Below are positions 27,368 through 38,383 of a stretch of DNA of 64,000 nt, piece by piece (the first letter of the stretch is position 1; each line of letters opens with the position of its first letter). Position numbers and translations under genes: made by a program. The DNA comes from Kiritimatiellia bacterium (GTDB taxonomy: Bacteria; Verrucomicrobiota; Kiritimatiellia; WLWN01): contig WLWN01000001.1 of NCBI GenBank assembly GCA_012103575.1, positions 1,802,538 to 1,866,537 of the forward strand. The letters are read 5' to 3'. The notes under the pieces are model-generated. The model did not search any database. It was not told the origin of the DNA and saw only the letters and a program-made list of their open reading frames with translations.

Positions 27368-29025
27368 CCTGAATCCGTCAGCTATCGCTTCGGAAGGCGT
27401 TTTGGGGCTCAAAAGCTGAAAATTTTTTCCTTGAGATGCTCGCTTTTGGGCGGATTGGGACCGGCAAGTATCACCCTGATGAATTTTTTGAGCGTACAGG
27501 TCAGATTCACTCTGATTTGACCATTTTGGGGCGTAGGCCTCCTTGGGCAGTCGCCTTAGAGTATTGTTAAAGGTGCACGGAGGGCTATGCGAAGGAATGG
27601 GCAATATCTTGTATCACTTCAAACCAGCGACAACGCTTGCCAAAGTGAAGTTCAATTCGTCCGGCGTGGCGGACCAATTGAACCGCGCAATAAACGATAT
27701 TTTTGAGAACCGTTTTGATTCGCCAGCGCGGGATGTTGATTTTCTGCGGGGCAAGCCCAGCCCGTTTGATGACCTCTTGGCCAAGACCGCGCAATAGGTT
27801 GAAGGCCACCATGGTGCATAACAGAATAATCTTATTGGCACAGAGTCTCCCCGAAGGCAATCGCTCAACATCAAGATCGCTTTTGAGTTCACTGTGGTAC
27901 TGCTCGCTGGGGCCATGTCCATGATAGAGATCTAGCACCGTCTTGGCACGACAAGAGAGGTTCGTCCACCAGGTGTTCACCTCAAGTTTAGGAACCAGAA
28001 GTTTCTGACCATCGATATCGATGGTGCGTTCAATCACTTCGAAGGCCACCGGGACACAAGGGCGGTTTTGGTCACTACCGGGATGGAAATGATCGAAAAA
28101 GCCTGTGTAAACGTTCTTGCCTTCACGACTGTCTTGTTTGTCTCCAACTCGGCGTGCAAGGGCCAGCATTTGTTCAGGACATTCGCGGCGAGGATTTCGC
28201 TTTACGATAAAATAATGATCCCCAAAAGCGTCGAAGTTATCGGCCGCAGCGTTGCCACTATCAAGCCGAAGCAAACATTTTCCACCCAGGCCCAGGGTTT
28301 GGAGCGTTTCAACGCTGCGGGCAATAAACGCGGTCGTTCCCGACTGACAATGTTGTTTACCGGGTCGAAGTTCGCACTCAAGCATGTGGCCTTGAGTGCC
28401 CACATAGGCAAATATCGGGGCGTAACCATCATGGCCCTTCTAGGTGTAGGAAACGCCTTCTTTCGAAGAGCCTGAGTGACTTAAAGGGCTCACATCGATA
28501 TCGACGGGAACAAGATCAAGCCCTTCGACATCTACCTAGCCAAAGGGGCCCGAGGAAAGAAGTTCGGTGTTGAGTTTGCGTAGCCCCACATGGGTTCTGG
28601 CTGGGGGCAGGTCGTCGAAACGACGTCGGAACACCGGCTCAGAGGCTACCTTTTTAACTCCCCTTTTTAAGTCCAAAGGCATTCATAAAAATCTCATCAC
28701 CCCGGTACAGGTCGATATCATTGAAATCGGTTCGACCGTTGCAAAGTAAGCCGATCTGGGTAAGGAGGATCTCCCGATCAGAGATCGCATCGGAGCGGCG
28801 TGGTTGAAAATTGGAGGGAAGAATCCGTTGAGCATGATCCTCAAGCAGCAGGCCGCAAAGATGATTTCCGCTTGTGCTGTTGAGTTCGCCCTTGCCAGTC
28901 TTTATTTTATATTGTTTCATATACACACCTGTTGGGGTGGGGTTGTTTGTTTGAATACGGGTATCCTCCCCGCTTTAGCCCAACAGGTAATGAAAAATCG
29001 TCAGATTTTATCTGACGGATTCAGG
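27368..29025 (-). mobile_element. IS1380-family insertion sequence, copy B (1658 bp), inverted relative to A
   Basis: Ends match copy A. Left flank AACAA (27363-27367) is the complement of A's left flank TTGTT; right flank TAATA (29026-29030) resembles the complement of A's right flank (TAAAA). Sequence is nearly identical to A, so the pair can recombine. Confidence 0.9.
27585..28920 (-). pseudogene. IS1380-family transposase, copy B
   Basis: Same protein as in copy A, carrying the same surplus G after GLKKG and the same two TAG codons. It keeps the native C-terminus (HFGKRCRWFEVIQDIAHSFA), which A has lost. From 28403 to 27585 the catalytic part is open without a break. Confidence 0.87.
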
Positions 29026-29030
29026 TAATA

Positions 29031-30149
29031 ATTGGTCTGATTGGATATGAAGTCGATGGGACCCAAACAAACCACAATTATTCAGGTAGTGACGGAAGTT
29101 ATGGGCCGCTTAATGTAACAAACGGCACTGTAACGCTGAATATGCCACGGGATGGGGTGTTCCATTGTACGACAATTTATATCTCTAATGGCGTTACGCT
29201 TAAGTTTAATCGGAATGCCCTTAACACGCCCGTTTATTTCTTGGCTCAGGGTGATATCACGGTTAATGGAACAATTGATGTGTCCGGTCAGGCATCAGGA
29301 CTCGCCTCTATAGGGGAAGGTGGACCTGGTGGTTTTGATGGCGGGATGTCGGGTTTTGTAGGAGAATCAGGGGGGGTAGGGTATGGTCCTGGTGGTGGTT
29401 TACCAGGAAACTGTACTTCTGCTCCGGGTAAAGCGGGAGCTGGTTCGTACAGAACTAGAGGATCATATAGCAATGATGGCGCCATATATGGTTCTGAATT
29501 GTTGATCCCTCTAGCTGGAGGATCTGGCGGTGGAGGCATTAATGGCAGTCCTGGTATAGGAGGAGGGGGTGGAGGGGGGCGCCATTTTGTTAGCTTCCAA
29601 CACAAAAATTGAGCTGAATGGCAATATACTTGCGCGAGGAGGAACAGGAGGGGGGGGGTTATAATCCAGTGTAGTGGCGGCGCTATACGATTGGTGGCTC
29701 CGGTTGTTACTGGTGAAGGAGGATGTAATGTCGATCAAGTTGGAGATGGTTATATACGAGCTGACCAACTCGATCCCAGTCAACTTCTTGGGATTACTTT
29801 TAGCCCTGCTTCATCGTTATATACAGGCGCAATTATGATGGTGTTCCCTCCTGTCATACCTGAGATAAACATTCTTGAAGTGGCCGAACAAACGATTCCC
29901 GAAGGGGCGAGTTCGGCCTACAACTTTATGTTGCCCTATGGAGCAAGTTCCAATCAGACGATACTCATTCAGGCCAAAGACTTTTCGGATACCAATGCGC
30001 CTGTGCGCGTGGCGCTGTCCCCTAATAAAGGTGCACCGAGCTTTTTCGATGTAGATATCGATATGACGGGGGGTAATGTAGCGACTTCAACCGTCAATGT
30101 TGTTGTTCCCCTTAATATAATAACCCATGTCCATGCCTGGACGAGATAG
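29031..30149 (+). pseudogene. Secreted glycine-rich protein, body (start displaced, two frameshifts)
   Basis: The frame opens IGLIGYEVDGTQTNHNYSGS, then VTNGTVTLNMPRDGVFHCTT and FLAQGDITVNGTIDVSGQAS, a beta-helix-like adhesin segment. A long glycine-rich region follows (GPGGFDGG, GYGPGGGLPG, GIGGGGGGG). The frame breaks in G-runs near 29565-29580 and at nine Gs (29649-29657). The last frame gives AIRLVAPVVTGEGGCNV, VAEQTIPEGASSAYNFMLPY and ends HAWTR. The start codon lies at 25826 on the other strand, separated by the IS-bounded inversion. Poly-G breaks could be errors or phase-variable tracts. Confidence 0.72.
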
Positions 30150-30235
30150 GTGACGGTCAGATCAGGCGTCGAGAAACCGATACCCTGTAAACACCGTTTT
30201 TTTGTTTCGACATGATTTTGATCCACACGTTCGAT

Positions 30236-31234
30236 TTATGTAAACGGATTCTCACGTTTAGCCAATCGACAAGCTAATTTGATGGCTTCTTTCATGCTCG
30301 ATGGATTGGCCTTGTTTTGCCCTGCTATTTGAAAGGCTGTTCCATGATCTGGTGAGGTTCTGAGAATGGGTAAACCTAGTGTTATATTTACACCTCGATC
30401 AAAAGCTACTGTTTTTAAAGGGATCAATCCTTGGTCATGATATAAAGCCACAACCGCATTATATTCACCTTGAAGCGCTTTATGAAAGATGGTGTCTGCG
30501 GATACAGGTCCATCTACGTGAATCCCTTCTTTTTGTGTTATGCGTACCGCTTCCCGGATGAACCCTAACTCTTCTTCTCCTATGGCGCCACCATCTCCTG
30601 CATGAGGATTTAACCCACATAAAGCAATCTTTTGCTGCTTGCACCCCAGCCATTTTAGCCCTTTGGCGGTTATGGAGAGTGTGTCTATAATCTTTTCTTT
30701 ATTCAGTTGAGACGGAACCTTTCGAAGAGGAATATGGCGGGTCACCAAGGTGACTCGGAGGGAATCTCCGATCAACATCATCACATATTTAGGGGTCCTC
30801 GTCAATTTCGCCAAAAGTTCGGTATGACCGGGAAAACATATGTCTGATTTGTGGAAACCCTCTTTGCAGATAGGCGCTGTGACGAGAGCATCTAACCGTT
30901 GGTCGATGCAGGCTTGTACGCCTGTTTGTATCCACTGATAAGCAGCTTTTGATGCGGCTTTATGAATTTTTCCCGGAACCCATTTAAGGGCTTGTTTGGG
31001 GGACGGATCCCATAGAACCACTTTATGTGTGGGTGTGATAAGGGTGGGTGTTTGGCAAATCGGTGGATTTTTTAGGCCAAAGACTTTTGCTTGTTGTGAA
31101 GCAATGGCATATGACCCAATTAAAACGAAACGAATATGGGGAGACCAACGGTGTTGCAATGTTGCTTTAAGGGCCACTTCTGGGCCAATGCCATTAACAT
31201 CACCGAGTGTAATACCAATTTTGATGAGAGCCAT
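30236..31234 (-). CDS. pdxA: 4-hydroxythreonine-4-phosphate dehydrogenase
   Basis: 332 residues, normal PdxA length. The N-terminus IGITLGDVNGIGPEVALKA, metal/substrate sites FPGHTELLAKL, LCGLNPHAGDGGAIGEEE, ALYHDQGLIPLK and LRTSPDHGTAF are all present. It oxidises 4-phosphohydroxy-threonine in the deoxyxylulose-5-phosphate-dependent route to pyridoxal phosphate. ATG directly follows the TAA of the surA-like gene (TAAATG), so it is the distal gene of the fusA-surA-pdxA operon. Intact. Confidence 0.94.
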   Translation of the reverse strand: MALIKIGITLGDVNGIGPEVALKATLQHRWSPHIRFVLIGSYAIASQQAKVFGLKNPPICQTPTLITPTHKVVLWDPSPKQALKWVPGKIHKAASKAAYQWIQTGVQACIDQRLDALVTAPICKEGFHKSDICFPGHTELLAKLTRTPKYVMMLIGDSLRVTLVTRHIPLRKVPSQLNKEKIIDTLSITAKGLKWLGCKQQKIALCGLNPHAGDGGAIGEEELGFIREAVRITQKEGIHVDGPVSADTIFHKALQGEYNAVVALYHDQGLIPLKTVAFDRGVNITLGLPILRTSPDHGTAFQIAGQNKANPSSMKEAIKLACRLAKRENPFT

Positions 31235-32278
31235 TTAAAAAACCTTAACATAATGCTTCTTTTTTAACCCATCAATCCAGTCTCGATACAAGTGATCTTC
31301 TTGTCCGCTTTTTAAGGTTTGTTCGATGGCATCTCTGACGTCTTCAAAGGGCGTGATGCCTGCGCTTTTTCTCGCCTCTACCTTAATAATATAAAACTCG
31401 TTTCCCATATCAATGATATCACTGATTTGAGATATCGGAACCGTGGTAATCGCTTGAGCAAGCTTTTTGCGCAAATTCATGGGGTTGATCCACCCCCAAT
31501 CGCCTCCTGAAGAAGCTTTGCTTCCTTCAGAAACGGACTTAGCCAGTGTGCCAAAATCCTTGCCTTCAGCCAGTTGTCTGCGGATGCGTTTGGCCTCTTT
31601 ACGTTTTACTTCAATCTCTTCTTTGTTTTTCCCTTTCTGGACTACGATCATACGTACGTGTGCTTTTTCTGGAATTTGATACTTTTCCTTATTGGTTTCG
31701 TAGGTTTGTCGTGAGGAGGTGGGGGATACATCTATTTTATCAAGTATTTCCCGGCGGCGTAATAACATAATGATGAGCCGATCTCTTACTTGTTCACGCC
31801 ATTGCGACAAGCTGATGCGATCTTCTTTTAGCGCTTTTGTGAACTCGCTTTTATTGTTGTCAAACCGTTCTTGAACGATTTGCGTTATATGACTATCGAT
31901 TAGCTGGTCTGGAATTCCGATTTCTTCGGTTTCGAACTCTTCTAAGATAAGTTTATTTTCGATTAAGGCATTTATGGCATCTTGAAAAGCTTCATCGAGT
32001 TTGTCTTTAAGGATTCGACCGTTGTATACCATTCGAAGTTTTTTTTCTACGGGTTGAACAAAGGCAAGCACTTCGCTTAATGTGATAACCCGATCATTGA
32101 CAATAGCCGCATAACCATCAATGGGGATGCGTTCGGCCATCAGGGAAGAGGCGACCAGTATGGAAAAAAGAACGGTTGTTAAAAAAACGTGAGACGGTTG
32201 ACGTATACGCCCGTTTGTTGGCCTCGCTACCAGCCTGAGTGAGCGGATACCATATTTATGGGTGATGGGTCTGATCAT
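31235..32278 (-). CDS. SurA-like periplasmic peptidyl-prolyl isomerase
   Basis: 347 residues. A basic N-terminal stretch precedes a hydrophobic signal segment (FLTTVLFSILVASSLMA); the start may lie further downstream. SurA N-terminal elements follow: IDGYAAIVNDRVITLSEVL and IENKLILEEFE. A parvulin domain lies at about residues 195-300: HVRMIVVQKG, FGTLAKSVSEG, GGDWGWINPMNL and EFYIIKVEARK. Such proteins help fold outer-membrane proteins, implying a Gram-negative envelope. It lies 3 bases after fusA and directly before pdxA. Intact. Confidence 0.9.
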   Translation of the reverse strand: MIRPITHKYGIRSLRLVARPTNGRIRQPSHVFLTTVLFSILVASSLMAERIPIDGYAAIVNDRVITLSEVLAFVQPVEKKLRMVYNGRILKDKLDEAFQDAINALIENKLILEEFETEEIGIPDQLIDSHITQIVQERFDNNKSEFTKALKEDRISLSQWREQVRDRLIIMLLRRREILDKIDVSPTSSRQTYETNKEKYQIPEKAHVRMIVVQKGKNKEEIEVKRKEAKRIRRQLAEGKDFGTLAKSVSEGSKASSGGDWGWINPMNLRKKLAQAITTVPISQISDIIDMGNEFYIIKVEARKSAGITPFEDVRDAIEQTLKSGQEDHLYRDWIDGLKKKHYVKVF

Positions 32279-32281
32279 CGT

Positions 32282-34360
32282 CTAACGGATTTTGTTCTCT
32301 TCTCTACGTTTGGTTACAATCTCTTCAGCAATAGAAAAGGGAACGGCTTCGTAGTGTTCGAAATGCATGGAAAAGGTCGCTCGTCCTTGAGTGAACGTTC
32401 TTAATGTGTTGGAATATCCAAACATTTCGCTCAGAGGCACCATCCCGCGAACAACCTTGTTTTCACCTTGGCTATCCATGGACTCAATACGGCCTCTTCG
32501 TTGACAAATGGAACTGGATACAGGACCCATATAATCTTCAGGAGTGACCGCTTCAACAGACATGAGAGGTTCAAGGAGTTGTGGGTTAGATTTCATAAAA
32601 AGCTCTTTAAACCCCGCGCGTCCTGCTTCTTGAAACGCAAAATCGCTGGAATCAACATCATGATAAGATCCATCTTCAAGGGTTACCCGCATGTCAACCA
32701 CGGGGTACCCTGCGTATGGACCCGTTTGCATCGCCTTAACAATACCCTTTTGAACCGACGGTATAAACTCGGCGGGAATACGACCTCCTTTAATTTTGTT
32801 GACAAAATCGAAGCCTTGTCCTGGGTCAAGAGGCTCTAATATTAGAACAACATGTCCATATTGTCCGCGACCGCCGGACTGTTTGACATGTTTATACTCT
32901 CCTTCAATGGTTCTGGTCGCGGTCTCGCGATAAGCCACCTCGGGTCTTCCGACCTGGGCGGCGACACGAAATTCACGTTTTAATCGGTCAACAATAATCT
33001 CGAGGTGTAATTCGCCCATCCCCGAGATAATGGTTTCATTGGTTTCGTGGTCATAGGAAACCATAAAGGTCGGATCTTCATCCGCTAGACGATTCAGCGC
33101 TTCACTCAATTTTTCGCTATCGGCTTGGGTGTCAGGAGCAATGCTAATGGATATGACCGGGGCCGGGAATTCAATAGCCTCTAGATAAACAGGGTTATCT
33201 TTTAGGCATAATGTATCTCCGGTTTTTGTTTCCGAGAGGCCGATAACGGCCACAATATCTCCGCTATGCGCTTCGTCTAAGTTTTCTTGTCGATTCGCAT
33301 GCATACGCAGCATGCGCCCAACGCGTTGATTTTTTTCCCGGGTGCTATTATAGACGGTTGCGCCAGACTTGAGAACGCCTGAGTAGATTCGAACATAGGT
33401 TAATTTTCCCATGTGTTTATCGGACATAATTTTGAAGGCTAATGCGGATAACGGAGCATCGTCGTTTGGTTTTAATTCGCCCCCTCCTTTTTCACAGATA
33501 ATCGGTGCAATTTCGTCGGGAGAAGGCAAACATTTCACCACACCATCGAGTAGACGTTGGATGCCCTTATTTTTAAATGCGGACCCACAATAAACGGAAA
33601 CAACACGTCTATCAATCGTGGCTTTACGGAGGATAGACCAAATCTCACTTTCAGAAAAATCGCCCTCTTCAAGGAACTTTTCCAGGAGTTCATCGTCTTG
33701 TTCTGCACATTTTTCTACCAGGTTCGCACGCCATTTTTTAGCTTCTTCTTGCAGGTCGGCAGGAATTTCTTCTTCATGATACTCTTGTCCCATCGTCTCA
33801 TCGTCATAATAAACGGCTTTCATGATGACAAGATCTATAACGCCTGAAAAGGAATCTTCTTTCCCTATAGGGACAACGACCGGAACCACGTTTGCACCGA
33901 GGACTTTTTCAATTTGATCTACCACCCCCAAAAAATCGGCGCCCACTCGGTCCATTTTATTGACAAAAGCGATTTTGGGGACATTATATTTTTCGCTTTG
34001 ATGCCATACTTTTTCGGATTGAGGCTGCACGCCCCCTACGGCACAAAACAAGGCAATGGCCCCGTCTAAAACGCGCAGGCTACGTTCCACTTCAACGGTA
34101 AAATCAACGTGTCCGGGTGTATCAATCAATGCAATCTGGTGATCTTGCCATTCAGCCGAGGTCGCTGCAGAAGTAATGGTAATGCCCCGCTCACGTTCTT
34201 GCGCCATCCAATCCATTTGTGCCTCGCCATCATGAACTTCACCAATTTTATGGGTTTTTCCTGAATAAAAAAGGATCCGTTCGCTCACCGTGGTTTTCCC
34301 GGCATCAATGTGTGCCATAATTCCAATGTTTCGTATTTTTGATAAATTTATTTTTGCCAT
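32282..34360 (-). CDS. fusA: Translation elongation factor G
   Basis: 692 residues, normal EF-G. The GTPase motifs are AHIDAGKTT (G1), [12 protein letters not shown] (switch I), DTPGHVDF (G3) and NKMD (G4). Domain IV has GGRGQYGHV and domain [20 protein letters not shown]. It translocates the ribosome. The stop is TAG, followed after one codon by the in-frame ATG of the surA-like gene, so read-through would fuse the two proteins; this shows that TAG terminates here. No rpsL, rpsG or tufA neighbours, an uncommon location. Intact. Confidence 0.97.
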   Translation of the reverse strand: MAKINLSKIRNIGIMAHIDAGKTTVSERILFYSGKTHKIGEVHDGEAQMDWMAQERERGITITSAATSAEWQDHQIALIDTPGHVDFTVEVERSLRVLDGAIALFCAVGGVQPQSEKVWHQSEKYNVPKIAFVNKMDRVGADFLGVVDQIEKVLGANVVPVVVPIGKEDSFSGVIDLVIMKAVYYDDETMGQEYHEEEIPADLQEEAKKWRANLVEKCAEQDDELLEKFLEEGDFSESEIWSILRKATIDRRVVSVYCGSAFKNKGIQRLLDGVVKCLPSPDEIAPIICEKGGGELKPNDDAPLSALAFKIMSDKHMGKLTYVRIYSGVLKSGATVYNSTREKNQRVGRMLRMHANRQENLDEAHSGDIVAVIGLSETKTGDTLCLKDNPVYLEAIEFPAPVISISIAPDTQADSEKLSEALNRLADEDPTFMVSYDHETNETIISGMGELHLEIIVDRLKREFRVAAQVGRPEVAYRETATRTIEGEYKHVKQSGGRGQYGHVVLILEPLDPGQGFDFVNKIKGGRIPAEFIPSVQKGIVKAMQTGPYAGYPVVDMRVTLEDGSYHDVDSSDFAFQEAGRAGFKELFMKSNPQLLEPLMSVEAVTPEDYMGPVSSSICQRRGRIESMDSQGENKVVRGMVPLSEMFGYSNTLRTFTQGRATFSMHFEHYEAVPFSIAEEIVTKRREENKIR

Positions 34361-34510
34361 GTTAGTTCCTTTAAAAACGACTGAATATCGTTTATTAAGT
34401 TCTTAGTTCTTAACGTAAAAAATGGCGGCGACTATGCCTGGCATAGATTCAATGTGCAAGGTAAAAAAAAGTTTTGACAACACAAATCATTCAAGGGAAA
34501 GGAAAAAGCA

Positions 34511-35272
34511 TTGATTAAAAAAACTCACGGCATCGTTCTTCGCTTTTCGCCGATATCAAATTCTTCTCGGATGGTTACGTGGCTAACCCTAGATTATGGA
34601 AAAATCACAACGCTTATCAAAGGGTCGCAAAGACCTAAAAGTGCATTCATTGGCCAGTACGACTTATTTTACACCTGTGAACTCGTTTTTTATTCACGTC
34701 AACCTCATCGTTTACCCATTGCGAAAGAGTGTATGCCCTTAAAACCTCGCGCGCAATTTCGCCACAAATGGAAAGCCTCGGCCATTGCATCCTATATGAC
34801 AGATCTCATCTCGCGTATTATCATCCCCGATACCCCTACATCTGAACTGTTCCGTTTCATGGATGCGGGTCTTGACCAGGCAGAAGAGTATGGGGTCTCT
34901 GATTCTTTTGTTTTTTGGTTTGAACTCAAACTCTTCACATTGCTCGGATTAGCTCCACGACTACAGCATTGTTTAACCTGTAACGAACCCTTTGCTCCGG
35001 GCATAGCACACACTCAGTTTGCCTATGCGCAAGGGGGCATTTTTTGCAAGAAGTGTACCTCAAAAAATCCTCAAGGGTTACCTCTTACACCGGATGTACT
35101 CGCTACTTTAATCGCATGGCAACGTGCTCAATCTCCTCAAATTACGCGAAGAAAAGTGAGACCTCAACAGCGTGATGTGATCAATCAAGTATTGAGGCTT
35201 TTCTTGGCATATCATCTCGACATGTCATTAACGCGTCGTGATATTACACTTAACACGATTAATTATTTGTAA
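34511..35272 (+). CDS. recO: DNA repair protein RecO
   Basis: 253 residues. The OB-fold N-terminus reads KKTHGIVLRFSPISNSSRMV and LTLDYGKITTLIKGSQRPK. The C-terminal part has four cysteines of a zinc site (CLTCNEPFAPG and GGIFCKKC). RecO loads RecA on SSB-coated DNA with RecR. The start is TTG at 34511 behind GGGAAAGGAA; the upstream divergent gene is fusA. The end lies inside a 27-bp tandem duplication. Intact. Confidence 0.9.
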   Translation: MIKKTHGIVLRFSPISNSSRMVTWLTLDYGKITTLIKGSQRPKSAFIGQYDLFYTCELVFYSRQPHRLPIAKECMPLKPRAQFRHKWKASAIASYMTDLISRIIIPDTPTSELFRFMDAGLDQAEEYGVSDSFVFWFELKLFTLLGLAPRLQHCLTCNEPFAPGIAHTQFAYAQGGIFCKKCTSKNPQGLPLTPDVLATLIAWQRAQSPQITRRKVRPQQRDVINQVLRLFLAYHLDMSLTRRDITLNTINYL

Positions 35273-35303
35273 TGTCTTAACACGATTAATTATTTGTAAT
35301 GTT
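35250..35303 (+). repeat. 27-bp tandem duplication at the recO-glgX junction
   Basis: Two copies, 35250-35276 and 35277-35303, differing at the last base. The unit includes the last seven codons and the stop of recO. The glgX ATG follows immediately at 35304. Confidence 0.9.
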
Positions 35304-37558
35304 ATGAAAAACAAAGCCGTAGATCCTCCCCCACTCCCCGTATTCGAAACCGCCAGTCACCAGGAAATGCGAACCTACTGCAAAAAGTTGATTCAGCATC
35401 TAAAACGTATCGCCAACAGTCCGGCCTTAATAAAGGCTCAAAAGCAAACCATGCAAAACACGATTCAAGAAATCAAGGAAACGCTCAGAGCCCATCCGCT
35501 CAACGAGGACCTTGTCCACATCATCAAAAAAACGAGTCGGCGCATTCTTCCCTTGGGCGCACACGCTATAGATAACGGTGTTCAGCTTGCGGTTTTTAGC
35601 CAATACGCGACCCGGGTCTGGCTAATGATTTTTGACACGCCTAACGCAGTGACCCCTCATAGAGAATATGAACTCACCCCCGAAAAAAATCGCACAGGTT
35701 ATATTTGGCACATCCATATTAGCCCAGCAAAATTGGGACACTATTATCTGTATCGGATGGATGGTCCAACCCCTAGTTTCAATCCAAAACAATGGTTGTT
35801 GGATCCTTATACCTTATCAATTTCAGGGGCCTCTACATGGGGCGATCCTTTTAATCTTCAACCGGGCCAACACCCCCTCCAAGGCTCCGTATTTCCTAAA
35901 AATACTATTATAGAAAATACCTTTAACTGGGAAAACGTGCAACGCCCCAACATTCCATTTGAAAAAATGATTATTTACGAAACACATCTTCGCGGATACA
36001 CGATTGACCCCTCTGCAAACGTAGAGCATCCTGGCACCTATAAAGGGTTTATCGAAAAGATACCGTATCTCAAGAATTTAGGCGTTACCACCATTGAACT
36101 CCTTCCGATCCAAGAATTCAATGAGATGGAATTTTATCTCGAGCACACGAACCGTACCCCCCTGCTCAACTTTTGGGGATACAGTACCCTGGCCTTTTTT
36201 GCCCCAAACGGTCGTTATGCGGCGGTTTATGGTCAACAGATACAAGAATGTAAAGCGCTCATAAAAGCCCTCCATCAAGCAGGTCTTGAAGTGATTCTAG
36301 ATGTCGTTTTCAACCATACAGCCGAAGGAGGCCACAAGGGGCCGACCTCCTCTTTTCGAGGTATTGATGACGGTGTGTATTACTTAAAAAAGATAATGGG
36401 AAAAAATATCGGAACGACTCTGGATGCGGAAATACTGTTAACTGTAACCACCCGGTTGTTCGTGATTTGATTTTAGACTGTTTGCGATATTGGGTCAGCG
36501 ATATGCATATCGATGGGTTTCGATTTGACCAGGCATCTATATTCACTCGCGGACAAAATGGCGAGGTTTTAGAAGGGGCATCCATTATTGACCACATCGC
36601 TGAAGATCCTGTTTTATGCAACACAAAATTGATCGCTGAAGCTTGGGACGCAACCGGCATCTATCAAGTGGGCGCTTTCCCCCATCCACGCTGGTCAGAA
36701 TGGAATGGTCGATATCGAGATGACATACGCAAATTTTGGCGAGGTGACCCCCATATGTTACGGCCCCTGGCCACACGATTGGTCGGGAGTCCAGACCTGT
36801 ACGATAAAGCTCAGCAAACACCGCTTAAAAGTATTAATTTCGTTACGTGCCACGATGGGTTTACTCTATATGATCTTGTCAGCTATAAAGACAAACACAA
36901 CATGGCAAACAGAGAAAACAACCACGATGGGGCCTCTCAGAATCATAGCTTTAATTATGGTCACGAAGGACCTACTTTAGATCATCATATTCAGACCCTG
37001 CGAAAACGTCAGCAGAAAAACTTTATAGCAACGCTGCTCCTTTCTAGAGGTGTCCCCATGCTTTTGGGGGGTGATGAATTTTCTCGTACCCAACAAGGAA
37101 ACAATAATGCCTACTGTCAGGACAATGAAATATCATGGGTTGATTGGTCCTTGCTAAAGGAACACAAAGATCTATACGCGTTTACCCGCCAGGCTATTAA
37201 GCTAAGAAAAAGGTCCCCAGCACTCCATCAGGGTCATTTTTTAGAATCGGCTGCAAAAAATGACCTATGGCCCTCGATCCAATGGTTTGGACCTAATAAT
37301 CAAGATCCCGATTGGGACCATGGAAAAACTATTGCCTGTTTGATCAACGAGCCCCTAAAAGCACAAAACGGCACGGATCATAACGAATTATATATCATAT
37401 TTAATGCGGATTTCAGCACGGCAGAATATGATCTCCCTCAATCCAAAGGTGGCGAATGGAATATTATTTTGAACACACAAGAGAAAAAGCCTGTCTATAA
37501 AAGAACACAGAAAAAGATTGAAGCAGAGCCGTTTTCGCTGCATGTTTTAGGATCATAA
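35304..37558 (+). pseudogene. glgX: Glycogen debranching enzyme / isoamylase-type GH13 (one frameshift)
   Basis: A GlgX/TreX-type alpha-1,6-glucosidase that trims glycogen branches. After a poorly conserved 70-residue leader there is a CBM48-like domain (GAHAIDNGVQLAVFSQYATR). The barrel follows with IYETHLRGYT, LDVVFNHTAEGG, the nucleophile in IDGFRFDQAS, the acid/base in LIAEAWDA, and VTCHDGFTLYDLVSY. The frame breaks at 36384-36389, where six As stand for seven in YYLKKDNGKKYRNDSGCGNT; the rest reads to 37558. A homopolymer error is quite possible because both halves are otherwise clean. Convincing family, about 750 residues. Confidence 0.88.
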
Positions 37559-37580
37559 ACTTGGAAATTATGGAGTACGT

Positions 37581-38273
37581 ATGTTTTTTATAGATATGGA
37601 TTACATCATTATGGTTTTTCTCCCTGGACTTATCTTGGGGGGTATTGCTACATGGATTACAAAGACCACCTTTCACAAATATTCCAAAATCGCGGCAGCG
37701 AGTGGGGTGACCGGCGCTGAAGCAGCACGGAAAATGTTGAATCAGCAGGAACTTTATGACGTAAACATCGAAATGACACAGGGGTTTTTAAATGATCATT
37801 ACGATCCACGAACAAAAACCTTAAGACTCTCCCCCAAAGTATATGAGTCCAACTCCCTTGCGGCTATAGGCGTCGCGTGTCACGAGGCGGGCCATGCCCT
37901 TCAACATGCTCAACAGTATGCCCCATTAGCGCTGCGTTCAGCGCTTGTTCCCGCCACACAGTTTGGGAGCAATGCGGCCTATGTTTTTCTTTTACTTGGC
38001 ATGATTATGAATTTCCAGGGCCTTATGATTGTCGGGTGCATACTTTTTGCCGTGGCCGTCGTTTTTTCTATTGTGACGTTGCCGGTTGAATGGGATGCGA
38101 GTGTGCAAGCAAAAAAGTGCATGGTGCATGCGGGTATCGTTAATGAACGCGAACAGATGTATGCAGGGAAAGTTTTAAACGCAGCTTTTCTCACCTATGT
38201 CGCAGCAGCTGTTACAGCTATACTCACGTTGTTATATTATCTCATGCGCTCAGGGCTCTTACGCAGAGACTGA
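37581..38273 (+). CDS. Zinc metallopeptidase, YugP-type membrane protein
   Basis: 230 residues. The zinc motif CHEAGHALQHAQ (HEXXH at about residues 99-103) and the preceding GVTGAEAARKML, and LRLSPKVYESNSLAAIGVA match the COG2738 (YugP) family. Membrane segments are at the N-terminus (IIMVFLPGLILGGIATWI), the middle (AYVFLLLGMIMNFQGLMIVG) and the C-terminus. The physiological substrate is unknown. TGGAG stands 5 bases before the ATG at 37581. Intact. Confidence 0.9.
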   Translation: MFFIDMDYIIMVFLPGLILGGIATWITKTTFHKYSKIAAASGVTGAEAARKMLNQQELYDVNIEMTQGFLNDHYDPRTKTLRLSPKVYESNSLAAIGVACHEAGHALQHAQQYAPLALRSALVPATQFGSNAAYVFLLLGMIMNFQGLMIVGCILFAVAVVFSIVTLPVEWDASVQAKKCMVHAGIVNEREQMYAGKVLNAAFLTYVAAAVTAILTLLYYLMRSGLLRRD

Positions 38274-38383
38274 CCCGGAAAACAACACCGCTTGCACAGC
38301 TAAATCATCAAATAGATTGGACCTATGTTTACACGTGTTTGTAGCAGCGTCGCAAGACGCGTTATCGTTGACCGATCAGGATC

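Noticed and set aside
28068..28475. Open frames of up to 135 codons opposite the IS1380 transposases
   Set aside because: They occur in all three copies because the transposase sequence is shared; they are antisense shadows with no family resemblance.
29288..29783. Proline-rich open frames on the minus strand opposite the glycine-rich protein
   Set aside because: Poly-Pro is simply the complement of poly-Gly codons (GGN against NCC); no start signal or domain.
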